A program made the translations under genes and the position numbers. A model generated the notes under the pieces. It had not been told where the DNA came from. It ran no database searches and was given only the letters and a program-made list of their open reading frames with translations. DNA of 43,407 bases, taken from assembly GCA_026260175.1 (NCBI GenBank), contig JAKCWW010000506.1, positions 30,052-73,458 on the forward strand, read 5' to 3'. Shown here one piece after another: positions 32,686 to 43,407 of this stretch (positions are counted from its first letter, which is position 1; the number at the start of each line of letters is the position of its first letter). Source of the stretch: Reticulitermes lucifugus. Taxonomy: Eukaryota; Arthropoda; Insecta; Blattodea; Rhinotermitidae.

Positions 32686-34378
32686 AAAAATTTGAACTTA
32701 TCTTGGCGTAGATGGAATCAAAACGTGCATTCCTTTACTTTTATTGTTACATTTGTTTTTCTTTGTTATCAGTATTTACTTTTTATCCTTCTCTCTTTCT
32801 TTGTTAGATCGTTTCATTCTTTGCTTGTTGCTTCCATTCCCTTTTCTTTACTCTCAACAGATTTGAATGTATTTTTTTCGTGCAGTCCCCTTTCAAATGC
32901 CTGGATTTTAGACTAAATTTAAACTTCAGTATAAAGAAATATTTCACAAACCCGAACTACAGAGGCATCCTACAAATGCGTCATAGTCTTCCGTTTAATT
33001 ATGTACATGTATTTTCATTTCTCGAGTTCAACGCAGGTGAAGGAATTTGAACTGTTAGCTACAACGCAAATGTATAAACAATGAGAACACGAAGAAGGGC
33101 TGATAGGTAGTTTGAAATAGAGTAGCTCGTCCGTCATGTTCCTCAATCTGACCACCATAATAATATTTAGTGAAGAGTATGTACTAAGAGGCTCTTTATC
33201 ATGTAGTTTTATGCGTCCGTTTGTTACTTATTCTTCTTTCCGTCGAAATATTTACAGAAATTTCTTCTCATTCTTACTTTTAACTTCCCTTACCATCAAT
33301 TTTCTTCAAGCTGTACATTAATATTATTCTCCCACGTTATTCCCAGAATTCCAAGTAGTTCTTTTCCGTTTGGTTTCCAGATAAAATAATTTGCCTACAT
33401 ATTTTGTTTCCCTTGTCCCAATTACGTGTCCTGCCCATTAATCTTATTGCCCTAATAATACATTTAAAATTATACAAGTAGTGAAGTAACATTATCAATG
33501 TACGCAGATGTTTAGATGTATTTCACTTCTCTATTCATAGCCAGTTCAGTTTCCACTTTCGATAATTGGATCAACAGGTCCTCTGCAGGTATTTAGGCAC
33601 TAGATGGTGGTCTGATATTTCAGTAATAGTAACCCACAGACAAACCCATCTGCCACTAATGCAGGGTTCTCTCTGGAGAGGTAGTTAGTGGTTTAATTAC
33701 ACTGGTCCTCTTTTACACGTACGCATATTTCTAATTTTCGTGAATAAAACAGTGTTTGAACGATGAATACCTGATATAGGATTCTTTAAAAATTGAAAAT
33801 TTGCTATTTCGAAAGCAGTCCTTGACAGAGATTCCATATTCCGTTCCACACACATAGTCCCAGATTTTGTAACTGGCAAAAGATAATGTTAGTCGAGTGA
33901 TCAAATCTTGCGTTATTTAATTACGCTTCTCAGATTCATCAGTTATACACGTATAGCGCCGAATGGTTGAATGATTGTGAATATGAAATTAATAAGAACA
34001 TATAATGAAGCAACTATGACCTATTTTAAGGTATTCTTGCGACGAAATATTTAGGAACCAATCCGGGTAAACGGTCTCAAATAGGAAATTCGAAACCGTT
34101 ACCTGTCGGAAAGAACCGAATTCAACGACAAGCATTAAAAAAATAAAAATAAACTTTTGCGAATCTGAATTTTAATCAAAAAGCCACAACGCTGGACATT
34201 ATTTGTGCTCAGTACTTTCAGATGATTATTGAAAATTTGTAGAATATGAATTATTATAAACGAATAATAAAACGCCCCAAAATAAATACAGTTTATTAGA
34301 TCTGTTTCAATATACTACCCCGACGTGAAACCCTCAGTCGTAGGATAAACGTAAGAGTAAGCGTACTCTAACTTCTGG

Positions 34379-34560
34379 AATGTTATGCGGCGTTGATTGG
34401 TAGTTATTTACCGAGATTTCGGGACAACCTGTCGATCCCATCTTCAATGGTCAAGCAATCCTGAAGATGGTACCGATAGTTTGTTCCGAAACGTCTGTAA
34501 CTAACTACCAATCTAAGCTGCGTAGCATCCCACAAGGGCGAAGATCTCATTTACACCGCG
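34379..34560. mobile_element. Inverted pair of family B Penelope-like terminal repeats
   Basis: The left arm (minus) and right arm (plus) share GATTGGTAGTTA and, inverted, TAACTACCAATC. The right arm carries CTGAAGA (34471-34477), T, GGTAC and GTTCC as stem II with one mismatch, then GAAA, CG and TC. The left arm is more decayed (TTGAAGA and GAAATCTC). The right arm continues into the CTGCGTAGCATCCCA and GGCGAAGATCTC blocks shared with 4847-4885. This establishes family B as a repeat with at least three arms in the window. Confidence 0.6.
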
Positions 34561-36092
34561 GCGGAAGCCTAAAATCACGCACCATCAGTCTATTCGAGCA
34601 AGCTACTTGAGCAACAAGGCTGTAGATTTGTGTTCTGGAAAAACTTTTTTCGAAGCTCAAATATTTTGGTTCAGGTGTTTAGTCATTTTTTCTAGTCTCC
34701 CCAATCTAACGCAATATAATATTTCGAGTACGCGACGTCTATTTCCTTAATCAACTGACTACTCCTGAACAACTCCAAAATTAACGTACAGTGCCCCATG
34801 AAATGTGTAGTTTAAACCGTGTCGTTTTCGAAAACTAAGATTTCCGCCAAACGAATGAACAACACTACCAAAGACCAGGAACCGATGTGTTCCCAGGGTC
34901 ATAAAATAACCACAAAAGCTGCACTTCATTGTCGCACATTATAATTGTATTACCTAAATATAACATTAAAAACACAATATTTGTAGGACTTGAATTTTAT
35001 GCAATAGGCAAATGGGCTTTATGAGTTCTGCCCTGAAATCCTTATTATGTATTATTCTCACGTCTAAGTCTTTCAAGTCGTTTCTCCCCTGAGTTTTCCC
35101 ACAAATATATTCTGTTGATTTCTCACCCCTCTGCAGTTCAAATAACTTCCTGAACGCTCGCTCTCAAGCACTTGTGCGGCCTTTTTTAAAGTAATTATTT
35201 TTAATATGTGGTTCTCGTTAGAACTGTGGAATGTAAAGCTGTGGGTCTTTTCCGGGCTGAGAGTGATATATTTCCGCGCTGTTCGTGACGGTCGACATTC
35301 ATAATGCGCAATATGGGACCCCCGGTAGGGCAGCCAGCTGGCCCTGATGGCTCTGCGAATTGCGTCACGTTTTCTTACTCTCGATCCCGGTCAGAGGCAG
35401 AAAATAAATGTCGACTTGTCATGCTGCCTTTACCCGCGATTCGTTTCCAACCCACAGTCTTTTTGACCAGTTCCTTTTCGTATATAAACTCACAAATAAC
35501 GCTTGTGGCCCCAGTCTGTTGGTCTACATGCTAACGGGCATTGTAGATATGTGGATATTCTAGCTTTTTTAACGATGTTTTCTCATCTCTGCTCTTCATG
35601 TAAAGTTCAGTAGAACTGCAGTTGAGTTACGATGTGGAATAAATCAGCATTGGCGTATTTTAATAAAGTAGCGGGCATGGGAGAAAGAGTAGAAATTCTT
35701 TATATCTCCTTATGTGTAATACCGTGTGTAAATAACATCCTTGTTGTGAGTGAGTCACACCCAGGTTGCCGTACTTGCGTTAGTGGTTGAGAAAGACTGT
35801 GTTCTCTATGAAGTACGCACTGAGGCTCAGGAAACTGTTCTTATAATTGAGTGTGTGTTCTGTATGGTGTATGAGCTCAGTGTAAGTAAGCGGAGCATGC
35901 AGCATGTAATACAGCACGCAACCAGATGGCAGGACTGCGATAGGTGAAACTAACTTTTGGTATGGCCGTCCCTCTTAGAACGGACACACAAAGAAACTCC
36001 AAGAACTTTATTTCAAAATTAATTTTAATTCGATTTAAATAGTACGAATCTTCATTTGATATAGTTTATCCCGTTGTGCTATGGAATATTCA

Positions 36093-36498
36093 ATAACATA
36101 TTCTTAAAATATTCCATCCAACACAACTTTGTTTATTCAAAAGAATAGCTACATGTTTCAGTCAAAATTGGCCATCATCGGACTATCATACAATATATAA
36201 AAGAAGATCAAATGTAATACATAAAAATTGGGCATTCTGATTTTACTCTGTGGGACCCCACACGTTTACCATTATTACAGTGATAGAATTATAAAATTGT
36301 TTGGTCAATCGGAAGCCGAATGACGGTTTTTAGAGTTTCACAAGTTTTATGTGTTATGTATTTATGCATTATGTATTACATTTTACCATCTTTTAAATAT
36401 TGTATGACAGCCCGATGATGGTCAGTTTTGACTGAAACATGTAGCTACTCTTTTGGGTAAACATAATTGTGTTGGACGGACTTTTAAGGATATGTTAT
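36093..36498. mobile_element. Palindromic Penelope-like remnant (family D) with two hammerhead-like arms
   Basis: The left arm from ATAACATATTCTTAA (36093) mirrors the right arm ending TTAAGGATATGTTAT (36498). Each arm has CCGATGA (one change from CTGATGA), T, a GGYCA-type stem II, GAAACATGTA and GCTA. On the right arm these are 36412-36418, 36420-36433 and 36434-36443; on the left they lie on the minus strand at 36181-36148. The interior, about 36226-36400, recurs at 32466-32685. Terminal-repeat pairing with an intervening unique segment fits a short Penelope-like insertion. The core change U4 to C is expected to impair cleavage. Confidence 0.6.
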
Positions 36499-37831
36499 CG
36501 TACGAATTTTGCGTAGGCTAATCTGTATATTTATTATATAATACCAATTTCATACTCGCAAAATGTAGTCTTGTTCCGGGTTAAAATTTGTCCAAAAATT
36601 GCAGATTTGTGATGGACAGATGGTAGACGCTAGTGTCAGCCAGGATTTGTGGAAATAATGTAGTGAAGGCAATATGCAACCGTCATTACACAGAGTCAGC
36701 CAGCCAGGTGATAGGATTTTGTAATAATGTGTCGTAGGCTTTCATGTGACAATGAAGGGAGGGTACAGTTACGTACATATGAAGATGGGTAAATTCAAAA
36801 GTTAATTAATTACAAAAAACAAAAGAAAGACAAGATCCCGATTTTTGCCACGACTATATAATACAATAGCATATCAGTTTGAAGACGACGGTAATATAGC
36901 CGCCAGTTCCCCGAAACTTCCAAAGAAAATTTCCAAAATAATTGCCTTCTCACGAACCAACCACAGTCACGTCTTTGAGAATCAATACAGGATGTAACTT
37001 TACGAAACTTATGTGAACCACGCCGATATTTAATGTTCTCATTTTCAGTATTATTCCCCCACGTACAATTTATTCTCTCACGCATCATCTCCCCGTGGCG
37101 TTTCCTGACCTACACTTGACCAATTTTTCACGTTCCCCATTCCTGTTACATATCCAGGCTCTCATTCCTGATTTAATCATTGTGATAATATTAGTTGAAG
37201 AGTGCAAATTATGATTATTTTAGTTTGATATTTTTTTCTAAACTTTTGTTAACTGGTCTGCCGTACGTTTTAGCACTTTTTCTCAGATACCATTAATAAA
37301 TGTTCGAATTTGAAACATCAACTTCAAAATGTTATGCAAAACTAAATTTGGGTGCTGCTGGTTTTTGCTTCAGAATCTGTGCATTTTGTTTTTTGCATTG
37401 TGCTGATGGGCCGAATGTAATTCACAACTCTGAAAGACAAATGTGAAAATAATGGGCCACAGACCGTATATTGGCTGTCGGCAGCAGGCACTTGGAAGAT
37501 TAATTGACATTGCAGCCCATTCGTTACACATGCAGCCGCCTAATTTTTAAGCTGCAGATAAACATGTAATTGATATCACACGCATTTGCAAGCTCGTGGT
37601 AGGCTCCATCAGCAACGAAAAAAAAAACTGTAAAATAATCCAGAAACGTACACAAATGTATAACCACACACGCCAACGTACAACCATATATACGGTACAC
37701 ATTTATGTGGACATTAATTCATGACTCCTATAGAAAATTTTTGGAATGATCAGATAAGTTACGGAATTCAGTTACTTCGATTTTTTCAGAACTTATTTTT
37801 CTCTCACTGATTTATTGTATTGATTGGCTTC

Positions 37832-37960
37832 ATCCCGTTGTGCTAACTAACAAACTTTATTTTACACTAGACCTGTACGGCCTTCAGACTATATGTTTCG
37901 GCAAATTGACAGGCCGGAACTGGCAAATTGACAGGCCGAAACGTAGTTCAATATAAGCAG
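37832..37960. repeat. Decayed repeat with duplicated GACAGGCCG units
   Basis: The ATCCCGTTGTG 11-mer (37832-37842) is followed by an inverted GCCGAAACATATAG and then two tandem copies of CAAATTGACAGGCCG; the second leads into GAAACGTAG. The CTGANGA box is absent. It resembles other hammerhead-bearing repeats but has lost key parts. Confidence 0.35.
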
Positions 37961-38276
37961 AATATATGAACTCAAATTTCAGTAGCAGACCTACGCAAAC
38001 ATGCACAATATCATGAATTTCGCATTGAAATCCGCAGTCAATAAAGTGAAGAACCTGTACATGTATATTACATACGTGCTTACTTCCTGACTTAATGACT
38101 CACTTACTTACATACTTACTAAATTCCACCGTATTAATGACTTCCAGACAGGCCATATAGACGATAACAGATGTCAGATATAGCAACAGATTTCTGGTTA
38201 CATCTGATTTTATGTTTAATGCTGCGAACTACATCCACACATACGTGCGTAATATATGGACCAACAGTCATTTCGT

Positions 38277-38440
38277 CATTCATTCATTCATTCATTCATT
38301 CATTCATGCATACATACATACATACCCGCACATGCACTCGCGCACACGTTCACTTGCGGAGACGCAAACTCGCACACAGGCGCACATACACGCGCACACA
38401 AACAGAGAGACACACGCACGCACGTACGCACGCACCTAAG
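38277..38440. repeat. Compound simple repeat: (ATTC)n, (ATAC)n, CA-rich
   Basis: About eight ATTC units (38277-38307), then ATAC units, then an irregular CACACG/CGCACA tract to about 38440. Plus-strand frames across it (His, Thr and Arg rich) are artefacts. Confidence 0.95.
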
Positions 38441-38470
38441 AACAGACGCCCTAGTATCCATTCATTCATT

Positions 38471-38660
38471 CCGTAGTCTGTCTTACGACAGGTCCATAGC
38501 CTCTTCCAAAGCGAGTTCTCGTCTTTCCATCGCTTCTATCCTTCCTTGTATCTTTCCTTCAACAATATGTTTTAGAAGTCAGTTATTACGCAAGATGTGA
38601 CCAAACCAGTTAGCCTTTCTTCTTTTTATTTTATGTAGCATATTCCTTTCCTCCTTGACT
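38471..38660 (-). pseudogene. LINE 3' fragment of a second type
   Basis: The minus-strand translation gives NMLHKIKRRKANWFGHILRN, a stop, LLKHIVEGKIQGRIE, then an internal deletion with frame change and RTRFGRGYGPVVRQT. These are C-terminal hallmarks (IKRRKANW-x-GH-x-LRRN and LLKH-x-x-EGKIEG) of a non-LTR retrotransposon widespread in insects. It ends in a GAATGAATG tail at 38460-38470, the probable origin of the ATTC simple repeat nearby. It differs from the 21412 element. Confidence 0.8.
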
Positions 38661-39216
38661 CTGTGGTGTAATGCTTAGTAATTATGTTTAAATTCTTTGC
38701 CCAGACGGCGTAACTGGTGACTTATACTTTTCCCTTACTTGTAGCAAGTAAAATCTCACATAATTGAAAACGTGTCACACTGTCCCAAATATCTGTATTA
38801 CGCATTCAGTTTGTTTATTTTTCATGAGTCTGAATGGGCTGGTGTAGGAAGAGCCTTCTACACCTCTATTGGGTGAAAATAAGTGTTTCGTTAAAAACCG
38901 TCCCTATGGGACTAGATTCTTAAAATAACGCACAAACACTTTCCAAATCTTTTCTTATTCGCAGTCATCTTCTCATCGAATCCGACGCAATAGAGTCTGT
39001 ACCGCTGGAACAGCGGCGTCAAATAACGTAATAATATAGGATAAATTCTCTACATTCGTAACATGTACTGACAAGATGGTTTATGCACTGGAGTTTTGGC
39101 CCACTATATGACGCAATGATCATATACAGTAAAATATTAAAATATAATTTTAATTTTCGCACATTTAATTAGTAACTTGGTCTCTCAAGCTAAATAAACA
39201 TATATCTTGTGATTGT

Positions 39217-39257
39217 CTGAGAAAAAGGGTAAGGTAGATAGCGCCGAAACGTGTAAC
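39217..39257 (+). other. Weak hammerhead-like relic
   Basis: CTGAGAAAA is followed 22 nt later by GCGCCGAAACGTGTAACC. The GCCGAAAC end matches the other copies, but stem II is not evident. Confidence 0.25.
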
Positions 39258-42200
39258 CTATATACTGAAATATATATATAAATTTGTGGTTTTACTATTT
39301 AAAACATGATGTTTGCCAATGCTTTAAATAACACAACATTATGCAACAATTTACGAAGGAACTCTTAAGGCATTAACCACTAGATACATTAGGATTTTAT
39401 TGGAGAATAATATTAAATATGTCTTAAAGGAATACGGTGTGGCGTATGGACTGGATTTGACTAAATGCTGATAGTGTCAGATGACAGAATTTTGCGAACA
39501 CGGTAGTGAGTCTTTAATTTCAAAAAAGCACAAAATTTCCCGATCGCATGAGTAATTATGAATTCTAAAGGGAAACCTCACATCTAATTGCTTCGTTTTT
39601 TAGCTTGTTGGTTCCTCATATAACTTTTTATTCACTTGGTCTCCTGCTGTAATGGCAGTGATACGAATTTATACTCATCCGCTTTTCACAGTAAACAGTC
39701 AACTACCAAAACTTTTTCTTTCATAAAGCTATAACACAGGACTTTGGTTTTACTTGCATGAAAAACATGACAGTAATATCTATGTAAATTGAATAAACAG
39801 AGAATTGTAAAATATGAAATGAAAATGTTCAATATATCTGGCTGGAAACAAAGTTATACTTCTCAAAACAACGTTCCAGTTTTAAACAAACCAATCTCAA
39901 CAGGTACATAATAAAAAGCATGACCAATCTCTGCATAAGGAAGGTTTCGCTACGGTCTTTGATTTTAATTATAATGTGAGTAGACTGCTGGTGTGTTTAT
40001 ATTCGTACTCCGAGCTGTGTGTTGCTGCCTTTGAATTAAAAATGGCAAAAAGCGTACTGTACTTCAGAGGCTCCAGGTTTCAGGATCTTGCTGTTGAAAG
40101 ATGATATTTGCTGTAAGTTCCAAGACATTTACCGCTTTTATGCAACTCGAATATGGTCTGTCAGTGAACTTAGTGTTTCACAGGGTCCAGTGGTTGGCTG
40201 CTCGTGAATGCAGTAAATCAGTGTTTCCCAATTTAATTTGGTCACGGAACCCTTTCGGTACCCAGAAAATTTAGCAAAACCCCTAATATAATTTTTATGT
40301 ATAAAGCTAAAAAACGAGACCACAAGTAAGGATAATAGTAAATAAATGTTAAACAAGAATACCTTACCATTTTAATGCTATTATTTTTTATATTCAGACG
40401 GAATTGCCAAATTTTACACAACAGTTATTATTAATACCTGGTTTATTAAAACTCATTCGTGTTTCGGTCTATATATTCGGTCTATGTATAACTCAGATTT
40501 TTAAGAAAAAATTTGGTCTACATAGGAAATTACATACGTTTTCTCTATTTTGTGTTATACTCGTATGACGTATTAAATGTATCGGTAACGAGGAATCTTT
40601 TAATAAAATAGGTATTTCTATTTGATCAATATCTGATACATCATGTCTGGTATACATGTATATTTAAATCACATAAAAATTTATATAGCCGACGGTAAAT
40701 GGCCCTAAAGTGTCTGACACCTAAGAATTAATAGATAGAGGCGGTGTCTGTCCCATAGATCTACATACAGATGAAGGAATTTTACCACTTAATACTTTTC
40801 CCTGCTTTTGTAACATTTATATTCTAATTTACATATAAAATAATTAATTTACAAATTTAGCGACATAATTATTTCAGTTAATTAAAATTAAATGTAAAGC
40901 TTTATATAAATTAAAATATTCAAATGTATTTCTCTAAAGTAATTAATTTTGCCACCAAATAATTTCACTACAGATGAAACCTGTATAGTCAGAGACATTA
41001 TGAGTATGTAGATTGTGTTTCATTGAACGCTGCCAAAGGACAATATTGTTATTTCCATTTGAAACATCATGTTGTGATTTACTGACCTTTGAGGGAAAGA
41101 ACTGTACGAGTAGGCACTGTGTTCCACATTGTGGAAAGACACACTTTCGTGCGAAATAACTTCAAATTCTGATATCTGACATTTTACACTATCATTTGTT
41201 GACCTGATTCTGAATTATTTAAAGATGCTGTATTGTCACGTGACGTAGTTCCTTAGAGACAAGAATGTTAGGGAACAATCATGACTAGAAAATGTTTATT
41301 ACAGGGTAGTTGTAGAACTTATACTCTTTTCACCGATTATTATTTTTGTCACATACCGTCGTATCACATGATGAGACCATAATTTTGTCATGAAATAAGT
41401 CTCAAACTCTTCTAGTTCTTACCAAAGTAGCTCCGAGGCTTTTCCGAATACTGACAGCCGCTTTGCTGTGCAAGATGTTTTACCCATATATGAAGCCTGA
41501 AATTTTATTACCAGATTTACAAAACCGTCAAATATACTATCCTCAGGCACTCCTATCCAGCCCGCATCCTCAAAATTTGTTCTGATGTTAACCTCCCAGC
41601 TATTTACTCCTCCTTTAGTTTACCTAATAACGAAATTCATGGACCTTAGTCGTTCATAAAAGGCTACTAGTTGCTCTTCAAACCAAGAAATTCCCTACCA
41701 TTCATGTAACCAGATGGTTCATTACCGTGTTCATAAGCTCCATCTCTGGACTCTGCCTTGAGCCAAATGTGTACTATTTACCATCACATCCTATTCCTTT
41801 GACCATTTGAAGACTGAAACTTGCCTAAATTATGTTACACAAATCTTTACTTCCTGCCTCTCAAAGAACAAACTCTCTCTACTACAAAGATCAGTCAGCT
41901 AATGTTATTAATTTCAACAATCTCCCTTCATTGTAATAATGGCATGAAATAAGTAAATAAAAACTATGGACAAAGTGTAGATTTTTCAAGTGTTACAGTG
42001 GATACTACACGAAGGTTACCAATGTACTTCAAATAGTTAAGACCAAGCTTAATGTAATTTTCCTACTTACGCTTAAATATCTCAAGTGATATAGCCCCTT
42101 CAGCTTCTAACTAAATTTTTGTAGGCACATCTCATTACTTCCATACTCGTACATGCTACATGCACCTGTAACTTTGTCGCCCTAGTAGTACTTGATGAAG

Positions 42201-42577
42201 CCTACAAAGTGTGAAGCTTTTGTTGTGTAGCTCTTCTCAGCCTCCTGTTGCTCCCCTCCCTTAGGTCGAAATATTGAAGTTCTTGTAACCAAAATTCACA
42301 TCTCTCCGCGTGAATTCTACATACTCCACAAATCTCATGCTTCTTGATGTAGTCTAATTACACCATCAACATTAGGTGTACAGCATAACCTGCGAAGCTC
42401 CACGAAATATATAAAACATCCAGTTTATATCCTGCTGATTTTATACCTAAATTTTATGTAATAACGTACTGTATTTTATCATATGTAATATATAATCAGT
42501 TACTGCGGCTGTGACGAATGGGCAATTACCATTCAGAGACACGATGTACGCTGCTTATGTCTGTGTACGATGACTCC

Positions 42578-42615
42578 CTGATGATGACTGAGATAGTTGG
42601 CCGAAACATGTAGCA
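42578..42615 (+). other. Hammerhead-like motif with consensus core, weak stems
   Basis: CTGATGA (42578-42584) is exact. It is followed by TGACT, loop, AGTTGGCC, GAAAC, ATGTAGC (42603-42613). A short ACT/AGT pairing is the only stem II, and stem I is not convincing. The flank is unlike the other families, so it is a separate element or an old one. Confidence 0.4.
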
Positions 42616-43345
42616 GTGTATAAACTTATTGTGCAGTAGTTGGTAATAAAACTTACATATGTAAAACAACTGCACGAAATATGTATAATATTAAGTATAC
42701 AGTACTACACATCTTTACAGGCATTAGAAAGGTGCCTAATATAAGATATAGGTAATTTTATTATGTCACAACACTTTTATCATATGAAACCCCTTACAGA
42801 AGAAGCGATGGTTTGCCTAGTACCTTATAAATACGAGGTTTCTCTCAAATGTTACACTACACCCGCACTGTAAGCCAACGTGTTAGCAGCAGTTAGAACC
42901 TTTGAACCTTCTATTTCCCGAAGAACTGAAATCACCCTACAGCATGCATGAACAGGAATTATCCTGATGAACTTCTTTTGGATCCGTATGCAAAGAGCTT
43001 CTAGTTAGAAGCAAGGGATGAAGTGTTTCAAAATGTAATCGTCAACTAAACAGGGTATGAACACTTACTAATCTTTTCTCTTTAGATCCTTAACTTTATC
43101 CTTTACGCCTCGAAGGAAATACTAGGAGGTGGCTCGTGCCATCTTTTTATCTTGCTATTTCAGCTTGGATAAAAAAAATCGACCCTTTTCCTCAAAATCA
43201 GTAGAGGAAAAAATCAACCCGCAACACTAATCTGCCGACTCCTTATTCGTTGATGAGACCAGATCACCTTAGGAATACAGGAGTGCTCAAAAGACTAGCG
43301 CGATATATCAGTAGCAAATATTATTTTGTACTATTTGTCTTAAGT

Positions 43346-43407
43346 CGTGGCCGTGCGGTCTAAGGCGTGGGTCTGCGGCCGCTCGCTTACTAGGATTGTG
43401 GGTTCGA
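43346..43407 (+). mobile_element. tRNA-derived SINE (family 1) head, cut by the window end
   Basis: From GTGGCCGTGCGGTCTAAGG to the final TGTGGGTTCGA it matches the 15365 copy nearly base for base over the A box and into the B box. The rest lies beyond the window. Confidence 0.88.

Larger units (their letters stand above)
31740..43407 (+). other. Probable intron downstream of the second Sidestep-like exon
   Basis: The region starts with the GTGAGT donor of the second exon. No downstream Ig, fibronectin, transmembrane or cytoplasmic segment of a Side protein was found before the window ends, so the intron is at least 11.7 kb. It contains the related repeats 32466-32685 and 36093-36498, the palindrome 34379-34530, a LINE fragment at 38471-38660, simple repeats around 38277-38440, a hammerhead-like motif near 42578 and a SINE head at the window edge. 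Nothing identifiable was seen in 32700-34370, 34570-36060, 36510-37800, 39300-42500 and 42660-43340. Confidence 0.65.

Noticed and set aside
35750-35947. 65-codon plus-strand ORF (CVLYEVRTEAQET...)
   Set aside because: There is a faint likeness to sequence at 1440-1490 (YVLCAVRSEA), perhaps one old repeat, but the match is too short to call.
38171-38600. His/Thr/Arg-rich ORFs
   Set aside because: They are generated by ATTC, ATAC and CACACG simple repeats and the antisense of a LINE fragment.
40455-40500. GTTTCGGTC motifs resembling antisense GAAAC ends
   Set aside because: No core box or stem partner; probably a simple duplication of TTCGGTCTAT.

Overview
This window is AT-rich, repeat-laden nuclear DNA from a large-genome arthropod, most likely an insect. 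The evidence is an arthropod-type Sidestep-family immunoglobulin (Ig) gene, GT-AG introns tens of kilobases long, several tRNA-derived SINE families, decayed non-LTR retrotransposons and many small inverted-repeat elements. I lean towards a cockroach or termite because of the style of the LINE and SINE relics, but that placement is inference only.

Only two exons are convincing, both on the + strand: 8145-8296 and 31595-31739. They join in frame (phase 0) across a 23.3-kb intron and encode one complete Ig domain of a Sidestep-like (Side/Beat receptor family) cell-surface protein. The joined module is bounded by phase-1 junctions on both sides. No neighbouring exon of the gene is recognisable, so 1-8144 and 31740-43407 are read as flanking introns. 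The window is therefore almost wholly intronic.

The introns are filled with mobile-element debris. At least three tRNA-derived SINE families are present, three copies having clear target-site duplications. One SINE family occupies both ends of the window and also contains the only assembly gap (15471-15545), so the window probably ends where an assembler failed in that repeat. LINE 3' ends lie at 21412-21735 (+), about 22330-22570 (-) and 38471-38660 (-). A TA-flanked terminal-inverted-repeat element lies at 10467-10734, a pogo/Tigger-like one at 24661-25152, and another inverted-repeat element at 17364-17869.

The most interesting signal is a series of hammerhead-ribozyme-like motifs (CUGANGA, stem II, GAAA, very short stem III, GUH). 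They recur from about 4.8 kb to 42.6 kb, often as head-to-head inverted pairs. The best copy, 13021-13064 on the - strand, has every core base, a 6-bp stem II and a 5-bp stem I. Minimal hammerheads of this kind are known from the terminal repeats of Penelope-like retroelements, so I interpret these palindromes as Penelope-like element remnants. They share an unusual extra U between the core and stem II.

No CRISPR array, bacterial-type operon, bona fide tRNA or rRNA gene, or intact transposon open reading frame was found.
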